Assembly: GCA_036566745.1 (NCBI GenBank)
Contig: DATCVR010000112.1
Coordinates: 1-42,216 of the forward strand
DNA: 42,216 nucleotides
Source of the DNA: DATCVR01 sp036566745
Lineage (GTDB): Bacteria; Actinomycetota; Actinomycetes; Jiangellales; Jiangellaceae
Direction: 5' to 3'
Within the stretch, counting starts at the first letter, position 1. Every line of letters begins with the position of its first letter. The position numbers and the translations under genes are program-made. The notes under the pieces were generated by a model. The model ran no database searches and was not told the DNA's origin. It saw nothing but the letters and a program-made list of their open reading frames with translations. Positions 28,265-35,107 of the stretch are shown here, piece by piece.

Positions 28265-28938
28265 TCATCCCGCCTTCCTGGGTTGCAGCGCACGGGCGAG
28301 GCGGGAATCCACGGACAGCAGCCCGAACACGCGGACCCGGAGCCACCTCCACGAGCGGCCGCGCATGATCGGCGAATCGACGTCGATGCCGTATCGCTCG
28401 TGGAGGTCGGCCTCGACGAGTGACCACCGCTGGAGGATCTGTCCCCAGGTCACCTGGATGCCGCGCCTTGTCAGCCGCGCGGCTTCTTCTTTCGGGACCT
28501 CGTACCACTCCCAGAGGCCGGTCTCTTCGTCGTAGTCGCCCCGGCCGTACTGGTCGATGTTGACCGGAGCGTCGTTGCTTTTCCCGCGGGGGAGTTCCAG
28601 TACCGCTGGGCTGTGGCGCGGCCGTGGACGACGTCGAACATTGCGGTGACGGCCGCATGCCGCAGCAGCGGATACGGCACCTTCGCCTTGACCATCTGGT
28701 CGTACGCGGCGCCGAGGGCGTCGCGGTAGAAGTCGACCTCTTGGTCATCCTTGATCAGCGCCGCGGCCTTGGCCTTCGAGTCGTTGGACCCGAGGTGCGC
28801 CGTCAGACCCAGAGCCCAGTAGGCCTGGATTCGGAGACCGGTCTCGGCGTCCGGGGCCGTGATCCGGTAGTCCTGGCCCCGGATCGGTAGCACCAGGTCC
28901 GGGGCCAGGAACTCCTCGATGTCGTGGAACTCGGTCAT
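28265..28938 (-). CDS. Tail assembly chaperone, -1 frameshift product
   Basis: This is the extended product (about 224 residues) made when ribosomes slip -1 at GGGAAAA (28585-28579). After about 120 zero-frame codons, the -1 frame reads SNDAPVNIDQYGRGDYDEETGLWEWYEVPKEEAARLTRRGIQVTWGQILQRWSLVEADLHERYGIDV to a stop at 28265-28267. The 'TWGQILQRWxLVExDLHERYGIDV' end is typical of the second part of siphovirus G/T chaperones. It lies immediately before the tape measure, which it is expected to bind during tail assembly. Confidence 0.85.
28471..28938 (-). CDS. Tail assembly chaperone, zero-frame product
   Basis: The 155-residue product begins MTEFHDIEEFLAPDLVLPIRGQDYRI and has a conserved helical body (GLRIQAYWALGLTAHLG, VDFYRDALGAAYDQMVKAKVPYPLLRHAAVTAMFDVVHGRATAQRYWNS). 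After the slip site its last 35 residues are low-complexity Ser/Thr/Lys, as expected for an unselected extension. The position between major tail protein and tape measure is diagnostic. The ATG at 28938 overlaps the major tail stop. Confidence 0.85.
   Translation of the reverse strand: MTEFHDIEEFLAPDLVLPIRGQDYRITAPDAETGLRIQAYWALGLTAHLGSNDSKAKAAALIKDDQEVDFYRDALGAAYDQMVKAKVPYPLLRHAAVTAMFDVVHGRATAQRYWNSPAGKATTLRSTSTSTAGATTTKRPASGSGTRSRKKKPRG
28579..28585 (-). promoter_or_regulatory. Programmed -1 ribosomal frameshift site GGGAAAA
   Basis: In the zero frame the site reads G-GGA-AAA, the canonical X-XXY-YYZ slippery heptamer. Slipping back one base gives GGG-AAA and enters the long -1 frame to 28265. 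This is the conserved expression device of siphovirus tail chaperones. Confidence 0.85.
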
Positions 28939-29396
28939 ACGCCCGGGTGCGCGATCTCGCGGCGCGCGCCCTGCCCGAGGCAGGTGGCGTTGACGGTCTG
29001 CAACCCGTCGGCGGGGCCACCGGTGGGCTGCCACTGGACGATGGCCTCGCCCTCGTACGCCTCCGCGGTGACGGCGGTTCGGTCGTACCAGCGGACGTGT
29101 ACAAGCTCCACGGCGTCGGCGGCCGCCCGCAGCTTCTCCTGGCCGGGGTCGTAGGCCGCGGTGGCGTCGACCTTCCGCATGAGGACGAGCTGGAGCTGCC
29201 ACTTCCGCAGCGTCACCGCGTCCGAACCCCAGCCCTCGGAGTCGTAGTCGGTGGCGTCCTGGGTGGTCGGGTTGACGGCCGGGACGACGCTGCTGGACGC
29301 CCGGACCTGGGTCCACACGGGGACAGCCTCGGTGCCGGTGTTGACGTCGACGCGCCACGCGGCGTTCGTGGTGGGGGCGAGAGTTTCCACGGACAT
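28935..29396 (-). CDS. Major tail protein
   Basis: The 153-residue product precedes the frameshifted chaperone and follows the tail terminator and HK97-gp10-like genes, the standard siphovirus slot for the tube subunit. Sequence is beta-rich (AWRVDVNTGTEAVPVWTQVRASSSVVPAVNPTTQDATDYDSEGWGSDAVTLRKWQLQLVLMRK), including the DATDYDSEGWGSD motif common in actinophage tail tubes. A strong GGAGG precedes the ATG at 29396, matching the high output needed. Confidence 0.85.
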   Translation of the reverse strand: MSVETLAPTTNAAWRVDVNTGTEAVPVWTQVRASSSVVPAVNPTTQDATDYDSEGWGSDAVTLRKWQLQLVLMRKVDATAAYDPGQEKLRAAADAVELVHVRWYDRTAVTAEAYEGEAIVQWQPTGGPADGLQTVNATCLGQGARREIAHPGV

Positions 29397-29428
29397 GGTT
29401 GGTTCCTCCAGGGGGGCAGGGTCGGGCG

Positions 29429-29453
29429 CCGCGTAGCCACGGTGGCCACGCGG
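29429..29453 (-). terminator. Hairpin before the major tail gene
   Basis: CCGCGT-A-GCCAC faces GTGGC-C-ACGCGG with one internal mismatch. It lies in the 79-base gap between the tail terminator stop (29476) and the major tail start. It may be a partial terminator or mark an internal processing point; there is no T tract. Confidence 0.4.
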
Positions 29454-29475
29454 TGGTGTGCGGGTTGGAGCTGGG

Positions 29476-29907
29476 TTAGTCGGGGGAGTTCGCCGACGGC
29501 TGCGAGGTGAGTAGGTAGTAGTTCTCCGACCGGGACCAGCGGCCGGCCTCGTCGGGGCCGAGGTTCGCCGTCGACTGCCGCCACATCAGCGCCACCGGGG
29601 CGTCCCCGATCGTCCCGGTGAGGTTGTGCAACTGGTCGTAGATGGCGTCGGCCAGGTCGTCGACGTCGGCGGGGTCGACGAGGCCGCGGCACCGCACCTG
29701 CACCGCGCGTGTGCCGTGAGAGTGCCCAGGGGCCGGTGCGACGTCGTACCCGTGGAGGGTGATCAGCCGGCCGGGCTGGTCCGGCACGGCCTTGATGGTG
29801 ATACCTGTCTCACCCGCCTGGTATGGGCTGTCTGGCCGCCACACCCCCACACCGGCCGCGTCGAGGAGCTCCGCGACCCCGTACAGCAGGCCCCGGGTCC
29901 ACGTCAC
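29476..29907 (-). CDS. Tail terminator / minor capsid-like protein
   Basis: The 143-residue product (MTWTRGLLYGVAELLDAAGVGVWRPDSPYQAGETGITIKAVPDQPGRLITLHGYDVA, then VQVRCRGLVDPADVDDLADAIYDQLHNL) has the 'L.. IA.LL...G....Y' start and 'VQVRxRG...D...A..IYDxLH' core of phage tail-terminator/minor capsid proteins. It should cap the finished tail and join it to the head. The ATG at 29907 overlaps the previous stop. Confidence 0.8.
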   Translation of the reverse strand: MTWTRGLLYGVAELLDAAGVGVWRPDSPYQAGETGITIKAVPDQPGRLITLHGYDVAPAPGHSHGTRAVQVRCRGLVDPADVDDLADAIYDQLHNLTGTIGDAPVALMWRQSTANLGPDEAGRWSRSENYYLLTSQPSANSPD

Positions 29908-30245
29908 AGCACCCTCCTGACCTGGGCGGCGATGATGGCCAGGAACACATCACGGTTGCTGTTGAGGGCGTTCTCCAGGAACTTCGCCTCGCGGCCGGCG
30001 TCGTGCTGGAAGTCGAGCCGTTCGTGTTGGACGACCGCGTACTCGGTGTCGTAGGAGACCGCGGCCCGCAGGTTCGCCGCATCGACGGACGTTGCCCCGG
30101 ACCGGGAGAGGGTGCCCTCCTCGATCGGGACCCGCCGGTCCGACTCCCCGAGGCCGTGCTCGGCGGCCAGGAACAGGCCCCGCACCTCGGCGGCTCGCAC
30201 CACGGCCTTGACCTGCCCGATGTTGAGGTCGATGCGGACTTCCAC
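29904..30245 (-). CDS. HK97 gp10-like head-tail protein
   Basis: The 113-residue product (VRAAEVRGLFLAAEHGLGESDRRVPIEEGTLSRSGATSVDAANLRAAVSYDTEYAVVQHERLDFQHDAGREAKFLENAL) carries the signature 'xxPxExGTLxxS...VSYDTxYAxxQHE...F.H..GxxAKFLExAL' of HK97 gp10-type proteins, which act in head-tail joining or tail completion. It lies between stopper-like and tail-terminator genes, as usual. Confidence 0.85.
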   Translation of the reverse strand: MEVRIDLNIGQVKAVVRAAEVRGLFLAAEHGLGESDRRVPIEEGTLSRSGATSVDAANLRAAVSYDTEYAVVQHERLDFQHDAGREAKFLENALNSNRDVFLAIIAAQVRRVL

Positions 30246-30257
30246 GGCGGGCTCCTG

Positions 30258-30587
30258 TCAGGTGGTGGCGACGGCCAGATGGTCGGGCAGATCGAGCGCC
30301 CCCGAGGTGTGGACGGCGGCCACGATGACCGTCGCGGGGCGGCCGTCGTCGAGCGCGACCCGCGAGTCAGGAGGGAACAGGGCCGCCCGGTCGGGGGAGG
30401 TGAACACCTGAGCCTCCGACACCACCTCGCGGGCGTCTCCGCTGCGCACGACGCGCCGGGTGTGCTCGACGAAGCACGCCACGTCGGTCGGCGGGCCGTA
30501 GATGGGGCCGGACCCGCCGACCCCCATGTACGGCTCCACAGTGACGGTGTGGACCCAGAACTCGGCCAGCTCCGCCGTCGTGCTCAC
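30258..30587 (-). CDS. Head-tail stopper-like protein
   Basis: The 109-residue product is beta-rich (TVTVEPYMGVGGSGPIYGPPTDVACFVEHTRRVVRSGDAREVVSEAQVFTSPDRAALFPPDSRVALDDGRPATVIVAAV), with the 'VEPYxGxxxxGxxYGpp..v.cfVe..rr.Vrs.dG.evvS.a.v' pattern of phage stopper proteins. It would close the head portal until tail joining. The GTG at 30587 overlaps the upstream TGA (GTGA). Confidence 0.75.
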   Translation of the reverse strand: MSTTAELAEFWVHTVTVEPYMGVGGSGPIYGPPTDVACFVEHTRRVVRSGDAREVVSEAQVFTSPDRAALFPPDSRVALDDGRPATVIVAAVHTSGALDLPDHLAVATT

Positions 30588-30997
30588 CCGATCTCCAGTG
30601 GGAACAGCGACAACAGCCCCGCCTGGGTGAGGATGCGGCGGGCGTCGTCGACCAGCTGCGTCGTGACGGCGGCGCGCGCGTCCGTGGCCGGGGCCGCGTA
30701 TTGCAGCTGCGCGGTCCCGAGCTGTTTCCCCACCACCGCGGGGGTAACGCCGGCCGGACCTTTGACCGGGTCGACGCCGAGCGCCGCCCACGCCGCGGCC
30801 TGGGCGCAGGTGGCGTCCCGGAACGCCTCGACCACTGCCGGGTCCGTGGGTAGGCCGGCCGCGTCGACGTCGTACAGCGCCAGCGACGTCTGTTCGCCGA
30901 TCAGCCCGGACGCGGATCGCAGCAGGATCGCCGCATTGGCCGGCGCCGCCTCGCCGGTCCAGGTCGTCAGGTCGTCGGTGGTGGCGTACACCAGCAC
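30584..30997 (-). CDS. Head-tail adaptor
   Basis: The 137-residue product (VLVYATTDDLTTWTGEAAPANAAILLRSASGLIGEQTSLALYDVDAAGLPTDPAVVEAFRDATCAQAAAWAALGVDP) has the helical fold and 'Y.t..Dl..wtg......a..lL..AS..i' start of portal-ring adaptors (HK97 gp6/SPP1 gp15 type). Order, with the capsid upstream and the stopper downstream, agrees. The GTG at 30997 has only a weak AGGCGG. Confidence 0.75.
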   Translation of the reverse strand: MLVYATTDDLTTWTGEAAPANAAILLRSASGLIGEQTSLALYDVDAAGLPTDPAVVEAFRDATCAQAAAWAALGVDPVKGPAGVTPAVVGKQLGTAQLQYAAPATDARAAVTTQLVDDARRILTQAGLLSLFPLEIG

Positions 30998-30998
30998 G

Positions 30999-31334
30999 TC
31001 ACACCGCCTGGAGCAGCGCCACCGTGACCGAGCTGACCGCCGAATAGTCCACGTGGGCGGTGCCGTCAGGCTGCCGGTACACCCGGGACGACCCGAGGGC
31101 GACATGCCCGGTCGCTCCGGCCGGGACAGCCACGGCGCGGTCGGCGACGGCCAGGCCGTCCACCGTGGCGGGCGTCGGGAACGTGACGGTGATCTCGGCG
31201 CCCGACGCGTTGGTCACCACCAGCACCATCCCCGACGACAGCGGGATCATGTTGCCGTCGACGTTGGCCGGTTCGGTGGCCAACGTCAGGCCGGCGCTCG
31301 TGGCCTTCTGTGGGGTGATCGCGGTACGGGCCAT
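30999..31334 (-). CDS. Small beta-rich virion-region protein
   Basis: The 111-residue product (MARTAITPQKATSAGLTLATEPANVDGNMIPLSSGMVLVVTNASGAEITVTFPTPATVDGLAVADRAVAVPAGATGHVALGSSRVYRQPDG) is a beta sandwich by pattern and resembles short proteins found in the capsid-connector region of many actinophages, which may decorate the head. A role in the particle is inferred from location. Confidence 0.65.
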   Translation of the reverse strand: MARTAITPQKATSAGLTLATEPANVDGNMIPLSSGMVLVVTNASGAEITVTFPTPATVDGLAVADRAVAVPAGATGHVALGSSRVYRQPDGTAHVDYSAVSSVTVALLQAV

Positions 31335-31335
31335 G

Positions 31336-31503
31336 TCAGGTGGTCTCCAGTCGGTTTCGCAGCTCCGCCACGGTCATGTCCCACGCCTCATACGAGGGGA
31401 CACCTCGGCGGATGGCGAGGGCCACGAGGTCCGGTTTCGTGTCCGGCAGCGGCGGCGGGGTGGGCTTCCCTGTCGGTGGGGTGGGGCGCTTCGGTCCAGC
31501 CAT
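31336..31503 (-). CDS. Small proline-rich protein in the connector region
   Basis: The ATG at 31503, with a GAGGAG site, opens 55 codons ending at 31336, one base before the next ATG. The product (MAGPKRPTPPTGKPTPPPLPDTKPDLVALAIRRGVPSYEAWDMTVAELRNRLETT) has a Pro-rich start and a C-terminal helix pair resembling the short helix-extended-loop-helix motifs of virion-region proteins. Overlap-level packing supports it as a true gene. Confidence 0.65.
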   Translation of the reverse strand: MAGPKRPTPPTGKPTPPPLPDTKPDLVALAIRRGVPSYEAWDMTVAELRNRLETT

Positions 31504-31523
31504 GCGGGTCTCCTCGAGGTGAC

Positions 31524-31558
31524 CGGACGGCCGGGAGCGTCACGCCCCCGGCCGTCCG
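31524..31558 (-). terminator. Terminator-like hairpin in virion operon
   Basis: CGGACGGCCGGG (31524-31535) pairs perfectly with 31547-31558 over 11 bases, in the gap after the gene at 31572. It could reduce transcription of connector and tail genes relative to the capsid. Confidence 0.65.
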
Positions 31559-31571
31559 CGGGTGTTTGGCG

Positions 31572-31865
31572 TCAGGCGTTGTCGCCGTCGGCAGCCGCGG
31601 CGAGCGCGGCGAGAATCTCCGGCTTGGTCTTGGCCTCCCCGAGGTCGATGCCGTTCTGCTCGGCGTAGGCGCGGAGTTCGTCGACCTTCCGCTTCTCGAG
31701 CGGCACCTCGCCGGCCGGCTCTTCGGCGGCGCCCTCGATGGTGTAGCCGTGGCGGGCGAAGTACGACAGCCGGCTCTGGTCGTCGGTCTCGCCGACGCCG
31801 TCGACGAAGTCGACACCGGCGACGTGCCCGGTGAACTTCGCGACGGGTGTGGTGATGCGTGCCAT
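31572..31865 (-). CDS. Small protein with SAP/HeH-like C-terminus
   Basis: The 97-residue product has an N-terminal beta part (ARITTPVAKFTGHVAGVDFVDGVGETDDQSRLSYFARHGYTIEG) and a C-terminal helix-extended-helix segment (EKRKVDELRAYAEQNGIDLGEAKTKPEILAALAAA), like SAP/HeH nucleic-acid-binding motifs. Genes of this type commonly follow the major capsid gene in siphoviruses. It stands between two strong hairpins, so it may be expressed at its own level. Confidence 0.7.
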   Translation of the reverse strand: MARITTPVAKFTGHVAGVDFVDGVGETDDQSRLSYFARHGYTIEGAAEEPAGEVPLEKRKVDELRAYAEQNGIDLGEAKTKPEILAALAAAADGDNA

Positions 31866-31902
31866 GGGCGTGTGCCCCTTCCGTGGGGTCGTGATGGGGT
31901 GA

Positions 31903-31941
31903 GGGCGGGTGGGCGCGTCCCCGGTGCGCGCCCACCCGCCC
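31903..31941 (-). terminator. Terminator after the major capsid gene
   Basis: A perfect 15-bp stem (31903-31917 with 31927-31941) and nine-base loop lie 15 bases beyond the capsid stop at 31957. It is one of the strongest hairpins in the window and would let capsid be made in excess of the connectors. Confidence 0.8.
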
Positions 31942-31956
31942 GAGGTGGGCTGCCGG

Positions 31957-32961
31957 TCAGGTACCCGACACGCGGATGTTGCGGAACACCGCGGCCGCCT
32001 TCGTCGCCTTGAGGGCGACACCGGTGGGCCCGAGCTCGACCTCACCGGTCTTGACCGGGCCGGAGGTGGTGAAGTCCGGCAGCCACGCCTGGACGAGCTG
32101 CCCGCCGACGGTGCTGACGCCGTGGAACCCGTCGAGGGCCACCCGGTAGGCGTACAGGTCGGTGAGGCCCGTGGTGGACACACCGACGGTGCGGGTCTCG
32201 ATGGGGATGATGGGTGTTGCCGAGCCGGCCTTGTCGCCGGGGTCGGCGAACAGGACGCCGCCGTACTCCTCGCGGACGATCGGCCGGCCGTTGGGACCGA
32301 GGAGACCCTCGATGGGGCTCTTGACGTACTGGCTGGCCCGGCGGGCGATGCCGCGGACCTTCGCCAACACGGCCTTGTTGCCGAGGAGCAGGGTGGGGGT
32401 GCCGTCGAGGAGCGAGAGGAACTCGTCGAGGTCGTCGAGTGCCTTGTTCGCCAGGTTCGCCGCGTCCAGGTCACGCCAGTCGGTGACCTGCGTGGCGCGG
32501 AACTCGGTGCTCGACCCGGTGAGGGCCTTGTCGAGGCCGTCGAAGCTGTTCGCGTCGACAGCGACGTCACCGTTGATAACGGCGTCCTGGAACGCCGTCC
32601 GGGTGGCCTTGACCTTCTGCGCGATGTTGTGGGTGATGATCCCCGACGCGGCGGGGCCGAGCTTCGCCTCAACGCGGTCCAGCTCGAACGCGCCACCGAG
32701 AACCGCGAGGGTCACGGAGTGCTTGCTCGTGGTGACGCGCTGCTTGGTGTACTCGGAGCCGATGGCGCGGAACCCGGCCGTGGGCTGGGTGGTCTGGCGC
32801 CGGTACCCGTAGTCGAGGGTGGCGCCCCCTCCGGCGGGGTTCACCACGTCGTCGAACATGAGGGTGTCGAGGATGACGGATTCCTTGCGGAACTCGTCGA
32901 TGATGGCGGGCTCGTAGTCCTCGGTCGCGTTGCGTTTGGACTCGACGAGGTCGATGGCCAT
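31957..32961 (-). CDS. Major capsid protein
   Basis: The 334-residue product (MAIDLVESKRNATEDYEPAIIDEFRKESVILDTLMFDDVVNPAGGGATLDYGYRRQTTQPTAGFRAIGSEY) has the 'E-loop then spine helix' character of HK97-fold coat proteins: a long helix (ITHNIAQKVKATRTAFQDAVINGD) and the LLLGNKAVLAKVRGI and GVLFADPGD segments common in actinophage capsids. It lies after the scaffold gene and before a strong terminator. A GGAG precedes the ATG at 32961. Confidence 0.85.
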   Translation of the reverse strand: MAIDLVESKRNATEDYEPAIIDEFRKESVILDTLMFDDVVNPAGGGATLDYGYRRQTTQPTAGFRAIGSEYTKQRVTTSKHSVTLAVLGGAFELDRVEAKLGPAASGIITHNIAQKVKATRTAFQDAVINGDVAVDANSFDGLDKALTGSSTEFRATQVTDWRDLDAANLANKALDDLDEFLSLLDGTPTLLLGNKAVLAKVRGIARRASQYVKSPIEGLLGPNGRPIVREEYGGVLFADPGDKAGSATPIIPIETRTVGVSTTGLTDLYAYRVALDGFHGVSTVGGQLVQAWLPDFTTSGPVKTGEVELGPTGVALKATKAAAVFRNIRVSGT

Positions 32962-33012
32962 GGCGGCGTTCTCCTGTCTGCTGTGCGGGGTGGTGGCGGG
33001 CGATCGGGGCCG

Positions 33013-33753
33013 CTACTTCGCGTAGTGGGAGGCGATCGCGCTGCCGAGGGTCTTGGGCTTGTTGGCGCCTTCACCGGACCCGCCGGTGAACTCGGCGCCG
33101 CTCGCAGCCGCCGCCTGGGTGGCCTTGAACTTCTGCGGGTTCTCCTTCACTGCTGCCGTCACGGCGGCAGTGAGGGCCTTGTCGAACCCGTCGGTGGACG
33201 GGTCGAGCTTCGCGATCTTCGCCAGGAAGTCGCGCGAGTCGAGGAGCGCAGCGGGGTCGGCTCCGGCCGGGACGGCGGACTTGAACACGGCCAGCTCGAC
33301 CGATGCCTGACGGGCCGCGGTCTGCTGCTCGGCCAGGTCGGCGGCGAGCTTCGCCGGGTCGGGCTTGTCGTCGCCCTTGACCAGACCGAGGGCCTTCCCG
33401 ATCTCCTGCGCCATCTGCTGGCGCGCCTCCTCGGCGGCCTGCTGCTTGGCGGTGGTGCGGGCTTTCCCGGCGTCGGAGCGGGCGTCCGCAAGGGCTCTCT
33501 GCGCCCAGGCGGGGAGGTCCTCGACCTTGCCAGCCTCCGGCGGGGGCGGGTCGCCCTTGCCGGCGTCGCCGTCTTTGCCGGCGTCACCTTCGGGCGGGGT
33601 GCCGCCCTCGTCGCCTCCGGCGTCACCACCGGTACCGGCGTCTCCGCCTTCGCTGCCGCCCATGATTGGCCAGATGGGTCGGCCGTCGCGGCGGTAGCCG
33701 ACCGGCTCGAGGAGGTGGCCGGTGATGGGGTGACGGAGCGTGGATCGGGACAT
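33013..33753 (-). CDS. Scaffolding protein
   Basis: In the 246-residue product a Gly/Asp-rich low-complexity N-terminal segment (about 30-75) precedes long charged helices (about 80-150: WAQRALADARSDAGKARTTAKQQAAEEARQQMAQEIGKALGLVKGD) and a more mixed C-terminal part. This is the usual make-up of phage scaffolds, which template the procapsid and are then lost. It is directly upstream of the capsid gene. The ATG at 33753 follows GGAGGA. Confidence 0.8.
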   Translation of the reverse strand: MSRSTLRHPITGHLLEPVGYRRDGRPIWPIMGGSEGGDAGTGGDAGGDEGGTPPEGDAGKDGDAGKGDPPPPEAGKVEDLPAWAQRALADARSDAGKARTTAKQQAAEEARQQMAQEIGKALGLVKGDDKPDPAKLAADLAEQQTAARQASVELAVFKSAVPAGADPAALLDSRDFLAKIAKLDPSTDGFDKALTAAVTAAVKENPQKFKATQAAAASGAEFTGGSGEGANKPKTLGSAIASHYAK

Positions 33754-33997
33754 CGGGGTCCTCCTGGGGACGGGTGGGTGCTGGTCGGATCGCATACAGT
33801 TGGTGGTGTCGAGGGCAGTAGCCCGAGGAAGTGAGCCCCGCAGCCAGCCGGAATGACTGGTGAGCGGGGCTTCGCGCTTTCCGGCCCCGATCTGGGCCGC
33901 GTACAGTGGTCGGAGCTGGCCCCATCGGTGGGGTCGGAAGTCGTGAGCCGAGGACTCCCGGGGCATACCGGGACCTCGGCTTTGCGCTTTTCTGGGG
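33754..33997 (-). ncRNA. Structured intergenic region with two homologous hairpin elements
   Basis: No ORF is supported in these 244 bases between the MuF and scaffold genes. Element 1 (33827-33882) and element 2 (33936-33995) share flanks: on the minus strand both begin AAAGCGC-(G/A)AAGCC and end GGCTCAC...CTTCC. Each has an 8-bp outer stem (AGCCCCGC or AGCCGAGG) and an inner stem (CCAG/CTGG, or TCCCGG/CCGGGA). Between them are two simpler hairpins (GGCCC-GGGCC near 33884-33899; CCCC-GGGG near 33920-33933). The stems differ in sequence while structure is kept, suggesting RNA function. Confidence 0.5.
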
Positions 33998-35107
33998 TCA
34001 GATGGCCCGGCCGGTCTGTTCCCGGTGCCGTTGACGTTTCAGGTCCGGATGGGCGGCCAGGTGGTCACGTAGAGCCGTCTGCCACGCCCGCACCTTTGCC
34101 CGGGCTGCGATCCGTTCGGGGGCGTCGAGGGCGAGCGCATCGCGGCGTTTCCACTCCCGGATGTGGCGTTCGATGGCGCGTTGCCGCTGCTGCGCGTCGT
34201 ACCCGTCCGGGTCCGGGCGAGACGGCACCTTGCGGGACGCGCCAGGCAGGTACGCCGTCACCCGGTGTCGGCAGTTGGGGTGCTGTAGCCCAGCGGCGCG
34301 GGCCTCGCTCAGGGTGCCGTCGACGCGCACCGTCACGGGGCGGCCCGTGACGGCCGAGTCCACCGTGACCGCGCCCACCACGCCACCGGACAGGGAGAGG
34401 ACCTTGCCCTCCCACGGGCGGCACAGCGGACACTCGCGGGGCGAGTCGGACACCTGCACCAGGTCGACGCCGTTGGCGGCCAGGTGGTCGACGTGGCCCT
34501 GTACGGCGGCCTTACCGGCCCCGGTGCGGACGGCCATCTCGACATACGCCGTGAGGGACCAGTTACGGCCGGCCTGGTCGCGGAACCCGGACACTCCCTG
34601 CCCGAGGAGACGCCCGAGGGCGTGCTGTGCGGCCTGCCTGCGGGTCGCCGCCCCGGCGAGCACCTGGGTGGTGGCCTCGGCGACCACCCGCTGATAGGCG
34701 TCCACGACGGCCCGCAGGACCGTGGCATGCACGCCCCGGACGGTCGCCAAGGTGTCGGCGGCGAGCAGCTGGAGCGCACGGCTGACCGCAGGTGCGAGCG
34801 CGGGCTCACGGTCGGCGCCGATCAGGTCGTCGAGGTCGGCGGCCGCCAGTGACGCCCCGGTGGTGTAGGCGTCCCCGACGACCTCCTCGACCACCACGGC
34901 CGCCTCGGCGGACAGGGCGGCGAGGTCATGCTCCATCTGGGCGCGGATCAGCCGCAGTTGCGCGGTCTTCTCCACGGCCCACGTCGGGGCGTCGATCCCG
35001 GTCCGTAGCGCGGCCGCGATCCTGCGGAGGAGCACCAGCTCGGCGTCCGCGTAGAGCTCGACGACGCGGGCGGCGAGGCGTGCCCCGTCATCCGGCGACG
35101 CCGGCAC
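33998..35107 (-). CDS. MuF-type minor head protein
   Basis: The 369-residue product has a helical N-terminal two-thirds and then the Mu gpF-like signature: CPLCRPWEGKVLSL (about 250-263) and LQHPNCRHRVTAYLPG (about 302-317), with paired Cys/His residues. It is a minor capsid component made next to the portal, thought to act in head assembly or DNA ejection. The GTG at 35107 follows a GGAGGAGGTGGAG run and lies 20 bases inside the portal gene's end. The longer frame to 35332 is low-complexity and rejected. Confidence 0.85.
   Translation of the reverse strand: MPASPDDGARLAARVVELYADAELVLLRRIAAALRTGIDAPTWAVEKTAQLRLIRAQMEHDLAALSAEAAVVVEEVVGDAYTTGASLAAADLDDLIGADREPALAPAVSRALQLLAADTLATVRGVHATVLRAVVDAYQRVVAEATTQVLAGAATRRQAAQHALGRLLGQGVSGFRDQAGRNWSLTAYVEMAVRTGAGKAAVQGHVDHLAANGVDLVQVSDSPRECPLCRPWEGKVLSLSGGVVGAVTVDSAVTGRPVTVRVDGTLSEARAAGLQHPNCRHRVTAYLPGASRKVPSRPDPDGYDAQQRQRAIERHIREWKRRDALALDAPERIAARAKVRAWQTALRDHLAAHPDLKRQRHREQTGRAI

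Noticed and set aside
26251..28368. Plus-strand frames of 705 and 497 codons opposite the tape measure gene
   Set aside because: Shadow frames created by the codon bias of the long tape measure gene; no starts with ribosome sites and no recognisable domains.
29823..33834. Plus-strand frames of 729 and 641 codons opposite the capsid and connector genes
   Set aside because: They run across several well-supported opposite genes and their terminators; composition is Gly/Arg/Val-rich shadow.
33855..33864. ACTGGTGAGC in the first RNA-like element matches 10 bases of the replication iteron
   Set aside because: A single 10-base match is close to what chance gives in 42 kb of GC-rich DNA, and it lies in the loop side of a hairpin far from the origin.
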